The notes below the pieces were generated by a model that did no database searches, was not told the origin of the DNA, and worked only from the letters and a program-made list of their open reading frames with translations. Source: Cephalotus follicularis (Eukaryota; Streptophyta; Magnoliopsida; Oxalidales; Cephalotaceae). From it: DNA of 64,000 nucleotides. Shown one piece after another: positions 11,025-21,919 of this stretch. Position 1 is the stretch's first letter; each line of letters begins with the position of its first letter. The position numbers were made by a program, and so were the translations under genes. The stretch lies in contig BDDD01000318.1 of NCBI GenBank assembly GCA_001972305.1, positions 310,001-374,000 on the forward strand, given 5' to 3'.

Positions 11025-13540
11025 GTTTGATAAAACTATCAAAACTCATTCAACACCAGAAGATTTAAAAGAAAATTTTAATTATTTAAATATTTGTGAT
11101 GAAAAATTAGATAAAAATTATGAATTTTAACCACATAGAGCTTCAACTTCTAGTACTAGATCTAGAAAAACAAATTATTTTGATACAAAAACTAAATTAT
11201 CTAAAATTTCAAGCCAATCCAGTATTTTAAAAGGAATTTATACACAAGGTAATTCTCAAAATTCCCAAAATGATTCTCAAGAAATTAATGAACCTATTTC
11301 TCCAACATATTCTGAGATGAAACCTCCCTCCCAGCTTATGGCAATTATAATTGACGAACCATTTGAGATTAATAAAGACTTAATAAGAAAAGATTTTCTT
11401 CAAAAAAAATACTTACGCAAGAGATATAGATTCTTTAAAAAATATTCTGAGATTGAGCAAAATAATATTCGAACAGTATGGTCAAAGCTCATGTTATGTT
11501 TTTCGATTATTTACCAATTTATAAAAATCAACAAGAAAATAAAAAATATTTTGAAGAAGAAAAAATCCCTAATGATATGGAGAAAATTCGTTTTGAACCC
11601 CTTGACACGTGGACCGAGGGGAGCGCGCCAGCTGTCTCCTACGAGAATGATGATCTGACCCATGGGTCTTGTCATCAATTAAGGGAAAGACCTCCTCTGG
11701 CTAACCTGACACGCCACAGAGGGTAGGAAGCCGCACGTCCGCGCAGCCATAGTTGAGGGGATAGACCATCGTCACATCAATGTAAGAAAATGGACAGACA
11801 AGCCACCAAAGCCCTCCCATTCATTAAATGGGGCAGGCGACTACGCACGCCAAAGGGGGAGGAGTCCAAGGGGAATGTCAGGGCCTCTGACGCCCCCCCT
11901 AGGGGCAGACACTCCGGATGGGACGCTCATCAATCACAAGGGACCCTATAAATACGAGAATGAAACACAATACAAAGGTCAGCCATTTTTTCCTCCTTCT
12001 AGCCTACGAAGAACCCATTACTCTCTGTACAACAACTGACTAGAGCTTCGGAGTGCCCCCGGGAGAATCACCTCCTGGACCCTTCTCCTTTCTTTTGCTT
12101 GTGCAGGGATCCACACATCTCTTCCTCGGACAGATTCACGCATTCCCCAAATACAAATCACGCCCCTGCACGTGGGGTACTGTTGTGGGAGAGGTTTCCG
12201 CATCAACACCTAAAAATAAATAAATTTCAACAGAAAAAATTATTAAAGAAAACGACACACCAAAAATTCAAGATAATGAAAAATAAACTATTTATATGAT
12301 AAATACTGATAAATAAAAAGAATCAAGTTTATTACTAAAATTAGCTGATAAGATTGATGACCCGGATTTAAAAAGAGAATATTTACTAAAATTAAAAGAT
12401 TTAATAACAAATAAACCATCAACATCAACTAGTCAACCTTATACACTACAAAGAATATTCCAAAGATTTGAAAATCCATCAACACAAAATATAACCTTAC
12501 AAGATTTACAAAAGGAAATTAAAGATACTAAACAAGAACTACAAAAATTTAAACAAAGAAACAAATTACAAATTTAGAACAAATATTATTACAAAAATAT
12601 TCGTCTTCCTCTTCTTCTGATAAAGAAATTAAACCAACTGACCATATTAATTTAGAAGACCAAGAAGAAACATCAACCAAATTTATTCATTTAATAGAAA
12701 AAATAACTTATCAAAAATGGCACATTAACATTACCATCACAATACAAAATTCTTTTAAACTCCAAACAACTGCTCTAATAGACTCAAGAGCACAAATGAA
12801 TTGTATACAAGAAGGATTAATTCCAACAAAGTATTTTGAAAAAACTAAACAAAGATTATCCACTACTAATGGTGAAAATCTTAGAGTTAAATTCAAAATT
12901 TGAGATCTCCATAACTGTAATGAAGGTAGTTGCATAAAACAATCATTTATCTTAGTTAAAGATTTAGACATAGGAATAATCCTAAGCCAACCATTTTTAG
13001 AAATTATTAAACCATTTAAAGTAAAAACTGAAGGAATTACAACAAAAATATTTCAACAAAAAATTCTATTTGTTTTTAATGAAAAACCCACTACTAAAGA
13101 TATTAATCTTTTAAAAACATTTTCCTTATTTAAAGAACATTCTATAAATTTAATAAAAACAAAAGAAAATCATTTGTATTTTATGAAACAAGAAGTATCA
13201 AATAAAAAACTTAACAAGAATTACAAACTTCACAAATTAGAAAAAAGATTAATTCATCAAATCTTTGTTTACATACCCCCAATACTTTTAAGCACAGAAA
13301 ACATCATGTGGAAAAGGATTTTACTAAGCAAAATATTCCCAATAAAAAGGATTTGACTGGAGCAGAAATATTTTCAAAATATTGTTTAAAATCAGGAATT
13401 TGGCAAATACAAATTCAGGAAAATAAAACTACGTTTACCACTCCATTTGGTCATTACACGTGAAATATAATGTTATTCAAAATTGCCCCCAGTAAATTTC
13501 AAAAGATTATGAACGTTATATTTAATCCTTGTTCATCATT
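11025..13540 (+). pseudogene. Plus-strand partial copy of a caulimovirid-like coding region
   Basis: This copy parallels 16540-18150 of the minus-strand main copy. In order it carries the coat-region frame (from 11025; 11317-11572), a solo LTR insertion (11573-12208), the Lys-rich coat/linker region, the protease region (about 12700-13000) and the start of reverse transcriptase (13340-13540). The protease active site reads DSRA (12781-12792) where the minus copy keeps DSGA, so it is inactive. Many stops and frameshifts are present. The RT stops after a few dozen codons, at the junction with terminal repeat B. It is a dead fragment. The family call rests on RT, protease and the linked movement protein. 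Confidence 0.75.
11568..12213. mobile_element. Solo LTR (Tat-like gypsy), 636 bp, with target duplication CCTAA
   Basis: The LTR runs 11573-12208 from TGATATGGAG to GCATCAACA and is flanked on both sides by CCTAA (11568-11572 and 12209-12213). The flanking viral sequence is continuous when compared with 17560-17600 on the minus copy, which confirms a clean insertion. It is GC-richer than its surroundings, has a TATAAATA box near 11948-11955 and carries a CCCCCGGGAGAATCACCTCCTGG segment close to that of the Tat LTRs at 32990 and 45005. With no internal region, it is the product of LTR-LTR recombination. Confidence 0.92.
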
Positions 13541-14738
13541 TGGGGTACGGAAGCAAATAGCAATTTAAGTAAAGATAAATAACAGATAAGGGGATAAAAT
13601 AAAGCCAAAATTAAAGAAATGTAGAAGCAGAGAATAGTTTCAAACAAAGATAGAAGTATAATTAAAAAAAATAAAGAAATGACTAATACTGAATTTATAT
13701 GACTGGAATTAAATACTGAATTGAAATAATAATTATATTGACTGAATATATATAAATGGTTGAAAGTAAATAAAATACTGAATTGAAATACTTAAAATAA
13801 AGTAAATTAATTTAAAGCAATTGATATGAAGAAGTTAAATGGAAAAGGTTCCACACTACCTAGCGGTGAACCGCTTGCTAGATGGTTCTTTTCAATACTG
13901 AAAGTAAATGACTGAATTAAAGTTTAAGGTATCACACTGTCAGATGGTTGAACCGTCCTTATATATGGATCTTAAACAATTAGTTAAGTAAATATTAAAA
14001 TTAAATAACTTTCTTCACTCTGTCAGACGAATAAACCGATCATGTCGATGGATAAGTTAAGTAAAATTGTTGTGCCTTTATTCAAAAAATCTTACCGGAA
14101 TAGTTGTCGGAAAACTCAATGAACAGTGGCTAAACTCAATGAATAGTTTTCAAAAAATTTAATGAATAGTAAAAACTCAATGAATAGTTTTCAGAAAACT
14201 TAATGAATAGTAGAAACTCAATGAATAGTTAATAGAACGTTCAATCAACAGTAGAACATAAATAGTTTAAACAGATAAACACAACAAAACTTAACAATAC
14301 TTAATTGATGATATGAAATATGTACAAAGTTTTCATAAAATAAAAACTTACATGGACATGGAGTATGTACAAAACTTACTTGAAATGATTGCCGGAACTT
14401 ATGCCGGAATGCTTACAATACTTCAATACTAGAGGACGGTTCAAGTGTTTACACTTAGGCTCTAAGTGTTTACAACTAGAGAGAAATGGTTGAGAGAATT
14501 GGTTGGAGAATTCAAAGACTTGAAAGGGAAACTAGACTTGTAAGAAACAAGCTTAGGAAAATAAAAACTTGTGTGTGGAACTCCTTGTTGAATGAGTAAG
14601 GAAGACTTAGTATATATAAGCCTTGTTGAGTGGGTTTACTGTTTGTGAATAGTAACTTGTCTCGGTGGAATCTTGTCTTCTGAGTGCTTGGAATAGTGAA
14701 TGACGGCTATGATGTTGACGTTTCTGCCGCAATTTGTA
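13541..14738 (-). repeat. Terminal repeat B of the main pararetrovirus copy (3' side)
   Basis: About 1.2 kb matches copy C (26423-27645) along its length. Read on the minus strand it begins near a TATATATA (14611-14618) about 120 bases inside and ends in CCCCA at 13541. That end is exactly the position lying two bases before the primer site in copy C. It therefore behaves like an LTR or the 'quasi-terminal repeat' described for integrated petunia vein clearing virus. It contains the AATGAATAGT array (about 14110-14230) and a long leader-like AT-rich stretch. Outer boundaries at 14738 are approximate. Confidence 0.75.
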
Positions 14739-14781
14739 CTGATCTTCTTTGGCTTTGTTGAATCTGTTGTGATGATATTGG

Positions 14782-15673
14782 TTACCATCTTTGCTTTAAT
14801 CTTTTGTTGTTAGTGAAGTGGTGCGGCCATAAATTCTGGTCTTCTTTGTAAAGTGTTGCATCTTGGGCTAAATCTTTTTCATAGAATTGTATTAATGGAA
14901 GGAAATTGGTTTGTATATTAAAACGAATATCACCATGGCATTGTCTCGAGTAAATTTTTTGAATTTGATCTTCTGTTACTAATTTGGTGCGATATGGCAG
15001 TTCAAAATGGTCCCAATTGGCTGCAATAGTTTTAGCTCTCCAATGACAAATTTGTGTTTCGAGAGGGTGTGAACAATCCCACAAATCTAATTTTAAAAGA
15101 TTGGGAGAGTTTTTAAATCCTTTATTGTGTATGAGGTGTTTGGCTGGTTCGATTTGCTGAATAAATTCTGGCGGTGTAGATTTAATCATTGTTTGGACTA
15201 CTGGAAATCCTGTGATTATCAAATTCATACCAACAAGTGATATTTTTCTTCCAAATAAATCAAAGTGACTTGGGTTAGTGAATAATACTTGTTGGAGCAT
15301 TCCGTGATCCATGAGAAATTGTGGAATAATTAATTTGTTTTGGAAAACATATTCTTGGGGTCCAGATAGGTTCCAACATGCTGTGTAAATAGTATAAGCC
15401 AAATTGCATCTACAGGAATAATGTACAAATGGTATGTTTTTACAAGTATCTAATAACTCTGGACATTTTATAAATTGTTCATATGGAAGATAATATGAAA
15501 GATGACTGATAGAAATCTTTAAAAAAATTTCTGGATTAGAAGCAATATGTTTAAGGAATTCTTGTATGAGTTCAAAAATTTTCAAAAGATTTTGACTTCT
15601 TCTTTTTTGGATATCTTCTACTATTTCATGAAGATTATAGTCTCTTAGTTTTTTGAGGATGGAATTGGGGAAA
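14782..15673 (-). pseudogene. ORF downstream of pararetroviral RT, unknown function
   Basis: An open frame of 267 codons (14782-15585, extendable upstream to about 15673 without stops) follows the RT frame on the minus strand. It is rich in aromatic and basic residues, with a Cys/His-containing middle (HYSCRC, DLWDCSH, ICHWRA) and an N-terminal amphipathic stretch. I do not recognise the domain. Its position, last before the terminal repeat, is where caulimovirids carry the end of their polyprotein or a transactivator-type ORF. It is the best-preserved frame in this complex. Confidence 0.5.
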
Positions 15674-15695
15674 AAAATGCTCTTGAATTTCTTAT

Positions 15696-16775
15696 TTATA
15701 TCTCAGTGGGAGATAGAATATTTCCTGTTAAATGTTTTTCTTTTTGTAAACGTTTTATTTCTATCTCAGTGTGAGATAGAATATCTTCTCTTAAATGTTT
15801 TAATTCTATAGGAGAAAGGAATCTTTCTTCTCTAAAATGTTTTATTTCTGTGGGTGACAGATATTTTTCTTTCTTTATAATTTTCTCCATCTCGATGAGA
15901 TATAGGTTTTCATCGTCAAATGGTAATTCTTCCATTTTCTGCAAAATAAAAGAAATGATTTTGTTATATGTATAAAAAGGTTTTGGAAGATTAGTCAAGA
16001 GATGATTTGCACAAAAAGTGTTAAAAGAAAATTTTAATGTTTTTGTGCATAGAATTTTTTCAAGCACATTCAATGTTTGTAAATGGTATTCAATTGATTT
16101 ATCCCCTATCAGGAGCTGGGAAGCTAAAATTCTCTTTTCTCTTTTAGTCAGAGTTTGATAATTGACTTGAATTGCATTGAGCATATATAACAGTGAATTT
16201 GAAAATGGATGTACTTTTCTACAAAAGTTGTCTAAATGCCAAAATTTTAAATTTCCGGTTTGTATTAAATTGAGAGACATTGAATTGTAATAAACAAAAG
16301 AGAATAATAAATACAAAGTTGGTAATTGTTTTTTATTAACAATAACGTTTGGAAAATTTTCAGTAAATAAAATGGATCTCTGAATGGGTATATGATGGTT
16401 ATGTGTGACAAAATTTTGTAATTTTGTTTTTAGTAACACTAAACTTTTAATTTGAATGATATTGTAGAAAGTATATAAGTATTTAAAAGGTTGTTCTATA
16501 GATGTTGAAGATATTAAGATATTATCAATATATATAATTGAAAATGATGAACAAGGATTAAATATAACGTTCATAATCTTTTGAAATTTACTGGGGGCAA
16601 TTTTGAATAACATTATATTCCACGTGTAATGACCAAATGGAGTGGTAAACGTAGTTTTATTTTCCTGAATTTGTATTTGCCAAATTCCTGATTTTAAACC
16701 ATATTTTGAAAATATTTCTGCTCCAGTCAAATCCTTTTTATTGGGAATATTTTGCTTAGTAAAATCCTTTTTCAC
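15696..16775 (-). pseudogene. Caulimovirid-like reverse transcriptase fragment
   Basis: The frame (359 codons) starts in the RT fingers/palm and contains the conserved FGHYTWN and APSKFQKIMN blocks seen in plant pararetroviruses. The catalytic box reads YIDN (16521-16532) in place of YIDD, losing one metal-binding aspartate, so the enzyme should be dead. The expected thumb/RNase H segment downstream is not recognisable and appears shortened. The last 60 codons are an in-frame tandem repeat of an LSPTEIKHLREE-like unit (15700-15890). It continues from the protease region and is followed by the ORF at 14782-15673. Confidence 0.75.
15700..15890 (-). repeat. In-frame tandem repeat at the end of the RT frame
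   Basis: Three to four degenerate copies of a unit of about 60-70 bases encode LSPTEIKHFREE, LSPIELKHLRED, LSHTEIEIKRLQ and LSPTEI. The unit length is a multiple of three or nearly so, keeping the frame. Charged, heptad-like spacing suggests a helical linker. Confidence 0.7.
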
Positions 16776-17517
16776 ATGATGTTTTCTGTGCTTAAAAGTA
16801 TTGGGGGGATGTAAACAAAGATTTGGTGAATTAATCTTTTTTCTAATTTGTGAAGTTTGTAATTATTATTCAAATTTTTTATTTGATACTTCTTCTTTCA
16901 TAAAATACAAATGATTTTCTTTTGTTTTTATTAAATTTACAGAATGTTCTTTAAATAAGGAAAATGTTTTTAAAAGATTAATATCTTTAGTAGTGAGTTT
17001 TTCATTAAAAGCAAATAGATTTTTTTGTTGAAATTTTTTTGTTGTAATTCCTTCAGTTTTTACTTTAAATGGTTTAATAAATTCTAAAAATGGTTGGTCT
17101 AGGATTATTCCTATATATAAATCTTTAACTAAGATAAATGATTATTTTATGCAAATACCTTCATTACAGATATGGACATCAGAAATTTTGAATTTAACTC
17201 TAAGATTTTCACCATTAGCAGTGAATAATCTTTGTTTAATTTTTTCAAAATACTTTGTTGAAATTAATCCTTCTTGTATACAATTCATTTGTGCCCCTGA
17301 GTCTATTAGAGCAGTTGTTTGGAGTTTAAAAGATTTTGTATTGTGATGGTAATGTTAATGTGCCATTTTTGATAAGTTATTTTTTCTATTAAATAAATAA
17401 ATTTGGTTGATGTTTCTTCTTGGTCTTCTAAATTAATATGGTCAATTGGTTTAATTTTTTTATCAGTTTTTTTTGTTTGTCAGTATTTATCATATAAATA
17501 GTTTGTTTTTCATTATC
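16776..17517 (-). pseudogene. Pararetroviral protease region
   Basis: On the minus strand this segment encodes an aspartic protease with ALIDSGAQMN (active-site DSGA at 17292-17303), followed by broken sequence leading to RT. Stops and frameshifts break the frame (for example around 17150, 17345 and 16870), so it is a pseudogene although the catalytic triplet is intact. The plus-strand copy has DSRA at the same place. In caulimovirids this protease lies between coat protein and RT in a polyprotein, as here. Confidence 0.7.
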
Positions 17518-18257
17518 TTAAATTTTTGGTGTGTCCTTTTCTTTAATAATTTTTTCTGTTGAAATTTGTTTATTTTCAGGGATTTTTTCTTTTTCAAAAT
17601 ATTTTTTATTTTCTTGTTGATTTTTATAAATTGGTAAATAATCGAAAAACATAACATGAGCTTTGATTTTAATCATGTACTCATACCATGCGGTTTGAAT
17701 ATTATTTTGTTCAATATCAGAATATTTTTTAAAGAATCTATATCTTTTGCGTAAATATTTTTCTTGAAAAAAATCTTTTCTTATTAAGTCTTTATTAATC
17801 TCAAATGGTTCGTCAATTATAATTGTCATAAGCTGAGAAGGAGGTTTCATCTCAGAATATGTTGGGAAAATAGGTTCATTAATTTCTTGAGAATCATTTT
17901 GGGAATTTTGAGAATCACCTTATGTATAAATTCCTTTTAAAATACTGGACTGACTTGAAATTTCAGATAATTTAGTTTTTGTATCAAAATAATTTGTTTT
18001 TCTAGATCTAGTACTAGAAGTTGAAGTTCTATGTGGTTGAAATTCATAATTTTTATCTAATTTTTCATCACAAATATTTAAATAATTAAAATTTTCTTTT
18101 AAATCTTCTGGTGTTGAATGGGTTTTGATAGTTTTATCAAACCTAATTTTCACTAATCCTTCTTTATTTTGAGTTATTGAGTGTAAAGAAGTGTTTTCAA
18201 TATTTTCTTGGTTATGAGCAATAGTAACAGACTGTATGGACCAATCCTCAGGAATTT
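17518..18257 (-). pseudogene. Movement-protein C-terminus and coat-region frame of the pararetrovirus
   Basis: Reading leftward from the LTR element, the frame ending at 17920 continues the movement-protein ORF interrupted at 18257. A second frame (17518-17850) begins MKPPSQL and is Lys/Tyr/Phe-rich (KYLRKRYRFFKKYS), like the region before and into the coat protein of caulimovirids. The two are separated by a stop near 17920. The same order occurs in the plus-strand copy at 11025-11570. Domain assignment for the second frame rests on position and composition and is uncertain. Confidence 0.55.
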
Positions 18258-20816
18258 TGTGACGATCCGAATTCCCTTTTATACTGTTCATGCATACATC
18301 GTACCGTATCGTACCGTATTGGACCGTACTGAATTGTATTGAATTGAGGTATTCTTATACCTATTGATATTGTATTGATCATGTGCATGTATAGTCGGGA
18401 TTCTGTGCTGAGTTTCGGAGAGTTGGTCGAATTGACTATATAAGTCAATTTCTCACTCTCATCTCTTCATTCTTCACTCTTCTCCTTCTCTCTGTCCTTC
18501 TCCCTCTCTCTCTCTAGCTGGAGCCTACATCTTCCTCCCTTGCAGCCGGAATTACATCTCCATCGACAAGGACAGTGATTACAAGTAGTGGCTTACCGAT
18601 TGAACAAGAAAATAGCGGATTATTGGGCGATTTCAGCCGATTGATCGATCGTTAGCTCAACTTTTGAAGCTTCAGTAAAAGGTAGGACTTCTTACTTGAA
18701 TTGCCTACTGATTTATGGATTGATTGATTGAATTGCATGATTGAATGACTGATTGAATGATTGAATTGAATGTAATGAGTGGAATTGGGGTTTTTAGGGT
18801 TTTTAGTAAATCCTTGACCTAATTGTTAATAGAAAGATTGATATGTTAAATTCAAGGTTGTAATTAGTTTTACTAACCTTAAAGAATGATTTTTAACCCT
18901 TGGTTTCTTAAAGAATGGATTTGATTGGATTTTGGCTTGAAAATTGCTGGTTTTCTGCAGAAAAATCTGCCATTCCCAGCAAAGACATCGATCCCTTTGC
19001 CCATGGACATCGATGTCTTTCACTTTGGGATGCAGCCTCCTTGATTTCACAGCAAAGACATCGACGTCTTTGAAAGGCGTCGACGTCTTTTGCTTGAGAT
19101 GCCTTTCCTCAGAGAAGGCGTCGACGCGAGACATCGATGTGCATTCCCAGGCCATTTTCATTGAAACGCGTCGACGTCTTTGTCCAAGGACATCGACTTC
19201 TTCGGCCAAATTGAGAAAGACATCGACGCCTTTGAAAGACATCGACGTCTTTCTACCGTTTTCAAAAGCATGTCCTGATACGCATCGACGTCTTTTGTTA
19301 AGGACATCGACGCCTTTCGGGCTGAATAGAGTTTTTAACTGTTAAAGCTGGTTTTTCAACCCTTCTCACATTGCCGCTTGACCAGAACCTCACTTGAGGT
19401 ATTCAAGCGTTTAAAACACAGTTTTCAATGGTTTTCAAAGATCAAATTGATAGATTGATGGAGTGACAGCTTAAGCCATAGGTGACGACTCAGTGACTTT
19501 CATTGACCAAATAGATGTTTGTTCCTATTCCGTCGATTCGATTGTCACCGCCTAGCGGCTACCAATTGATTGATTGATTGATTGTTGGGTCATAGGTGTT
19601 GTTGTGAGTCTAAGTTGGTAAAATGGACGCACGTTCCCATCCCTCCATTAGGCACCACCACTTATTGACTTTACTTCGACATTGTATTGATACATTGAAC
19701 GATTGCTTGAGTCATGAGTGTTGTTGTGAGTCTAAGTCGGTACGATGGATGCACGGTCCCATTTCTCCATTAGACACCACCACTTATTGACTTTACTTAC
19801 ATTGTATCAACTTGATTAATTGATTGATTGATTGTATTGTATGGATCCTATAGAGCGACCTTGGGGTTTACGTCGGCACATTAGGTTGACTTTGTCCACC
19901 TATTCCGTCGATCGTTTCTTTTATTGTATTGTCATGCTGATTAGCATGTGCTGACGAGCACGATTGATTGACGATTGACGATCGCTGAGGGCCGTAGCTC
20001 CCTAACGGCATCAGTAGCTCACTCAGCTGTAGCTCATCGAGATTGTATTGGCCCAGCCATAGGCTGGAAGATCTATGCGTTCCAGACCTGATCAGTCTGA
20101 GAACCGTAGGTAGATCTCCCACCCTTTTCGAAGGACTACCTTCCGTGGGATTGATCACTGCTAACTGATTTACTTTGAATTGACACCAGTCGCACGCTCT
20201 ATAGGATATTGATTGATTGATTGATTGGGTGTTTTATACACCACCATTGAGTGTCTGTCATTGATTGATTGTTATAGATCCTATCCGTATGCTCTGTTAT
20301 GGGCCACTATAATACGGGTAGTCTGATCGCCAATTGTACATGTACATTTGCCATGTCATGCATTGATATTGTACACCGCACATTGATATTGTATAAATTG
20401 TCACCGATATTGCACATTGTACATGCATACATGCTGCATGGGGTTTTTGCTTAGCCAGTGTGGCTAACCCCATCCTTCGGGGTGGGGCTTTGTTGTACCT
20501 TTGTGTACGACATAGGTAGGGCAGCAGGTAGCAGTGGACAGAAGGACTGAAGACCCGCTGACTGCGCGACTTCGTGGGTATCTCAAAGCTGATAAAGATA
20601 TTGTAGTGAAAGATGAATATGTATTGTATTGTAATGCTGTTTAAAGGATTGTTAATGTATTGAAAAGACCTGTTATGTATTGTATCTTCCGCAACTGATA
20701 TGTATTGCAAAGTTTTAAAGTTTTTCGTATTTTTATATTGCTTGTCCCGACCATTGTATTGTGTATTGGATTGAGAGTAATGCCTCGTGTCCGCCCTGCG
20801 GGCGCGGGGTGTTACA
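18258..20816 (+). mobile_element. 5' LTR of the chromovirus, 2,559 bp
   Basis: It begins TGTGACGA and ends GTGTTACA, three bases before the primer site. A TATA box TATATAAG lies at 18437-18444 inside a short palindrome (TTGACTATATAAGTCAA). Downstream, the region 18975-19320 is a cluster of GACATCGACGTCTTT words. TTGA tetranucleotide runs recur (19567, 20210). It is about 420 bases longer than the 3' LTR because it keeps a segment at about 19881-20285 that the other lost. Antisense open frames such as 18826-19242 only read the repeat cluster. Confidence 0.93.
18975..19320. repeat. GACATCGACGTCTTT repeat cluster in the LTR
   Basis: The near-palindromic word GACATCGACGTCTTT and its variants (GGCGTCGACGTCTTT, GACATCGATGTCTTT) recur about a dozen times within 350 bases, in both orientations because the core is self-complementary. 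The matching cluster in the 3' LTR is at 24040-24375. Both lie some 550-850 bases downstream of the TATA box, in the transcribed part of the LTR. Confidence 0.85.
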
Positions 20817-20819
20817 GTA

Positions 20820-20832
20820 TGGTATCAGAGAC
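20820..20832 (+). other. Primer binding site, tRNA-Met type
   Basis: TGGTATCAGAGAC follows the 5' LTR end after a three-base spacer (GTA). It matches the plant initiator tRNA-Met primer class, apart from the last bases. Confidence 0.9.
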
Positions 20833-20963
20833 ATATGTCGGCCTGCTAGCTAAGTATATTAATGCGTTGATTGAGATTGGCTGAATGGATTTGCATGATA
20901 TATGTTTTTGCTTATTCATGCTATTGTTATTGGAAAAGAGATTGATCTTGGAATTGAAAGTGA

Positions 20964-21893
20964 TTGAATCTGATCATCCCGTTGTTGAACCATTTCCTAA
21001 AGTTGCAGTCTCCAGCATCTGTAGGGCTTCCTGGTCCTACTCTTGCTGAGTCTTGGCTAACCTATGTGGAAAAGATCCTTGAGATCATGGGATGTGATGA
21101 TGAACAGAGATTGGTATTGGCAGTGTATATGCTCCAAGGAGAAGTTGAGCACTGGTGGGCTATGGTCAACACAGATTGGACAAGGAATGGTACAGTCCGC
21201 TCTTGGGATGCCTTCAAAAGCGAATGCTATGCAAGGTAATACCCTCAGGTAGAGATAGACAGAAGAGAGATTGAATTTGCTAACTTGGTACAAGGGACCA
21301 TGACAGTTGCTGAGTATGAGGCGAGGTTCACGCAACTAGCCCGATCCGCCCTGTACTTAGTGGAAAGCCAAGAGCGTAGAGCAAAGAAGTTCCTTCGGGG
21401 ACAGAGATTGGAATTGAGGAGGCAACTGACCCCCTTCGGGTTGACCTCCATATCGGATATTTCTTCCCGATCTAAGCAGCTCGAGGATATTGCAGCTGAG
21501 GCTAGACAGATGAGAAATATAGCCCGTACCAGGCCTACTCCTTCTTCTTGGCAGAGTGGTAGTGACAGTGGCAGTGCTAAATCACAGAAGACTGATAGTA
21601 GCCCCTCACCTGGTTCTCAGGGTAGCAATCAGGATAGCGGGAATCCGTCCGTTCTCGGAGGAGAGGCAGATCGAGGAACGCATGTCGAGGAGACCGATCT
21701 TCAGCACCTAGTCTTGGTACACCCTCCAGACTTTCTGGGAGTGGTAATCAGAGTGCTACAGTTCCTTGTGTACATTGCCAGAAGACCAACCATACTTCTG
21801 AGAATTGTAGATGGTTCTTGGGCCATTGCTTGGTTTGTGGTGGTTCCGACCACATTGCTAGAGATTGTCCTCGGAGTTCATAGTGGATATTGA
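20964..21893 (+). pseudogene. Chromovirus gag (broken)
   Basis: The gag frame begins upstream of SWLTYVEKILEIMGC (about 21045) and shows the retrotransposon gag signature (VLAVYMLQGEVEHWWA; YEARFTQLARSA). An in-frame TAA at 21237-21239 breaks it just after ECYAR. The frame resumes to about 21640, where a frameshift moves the zinc-knuckle region into another frame: there two Cys-rich boxes, CVHCQKTNHTSENC and CLVCGGSDHIARDC, are readable at about 21765-21870. Expected product: structural Gag of a Tekay-type element. It is nonfunctional as it stands. Confidence 0.8.
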
Positions 21894-21919
21894 ATTACAG
21901 AAAGTGGCTACTGCTATTG

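Noticed and set aside
18826..19345. Antisense and sense ORFs of about 135 codons in each chromovirus LTR (also 23882-24401)
   Set aside because: They are translations of the GACATCGACGTCTTT repeats (DVDVF or TSTS patterns) and occur on both strands.
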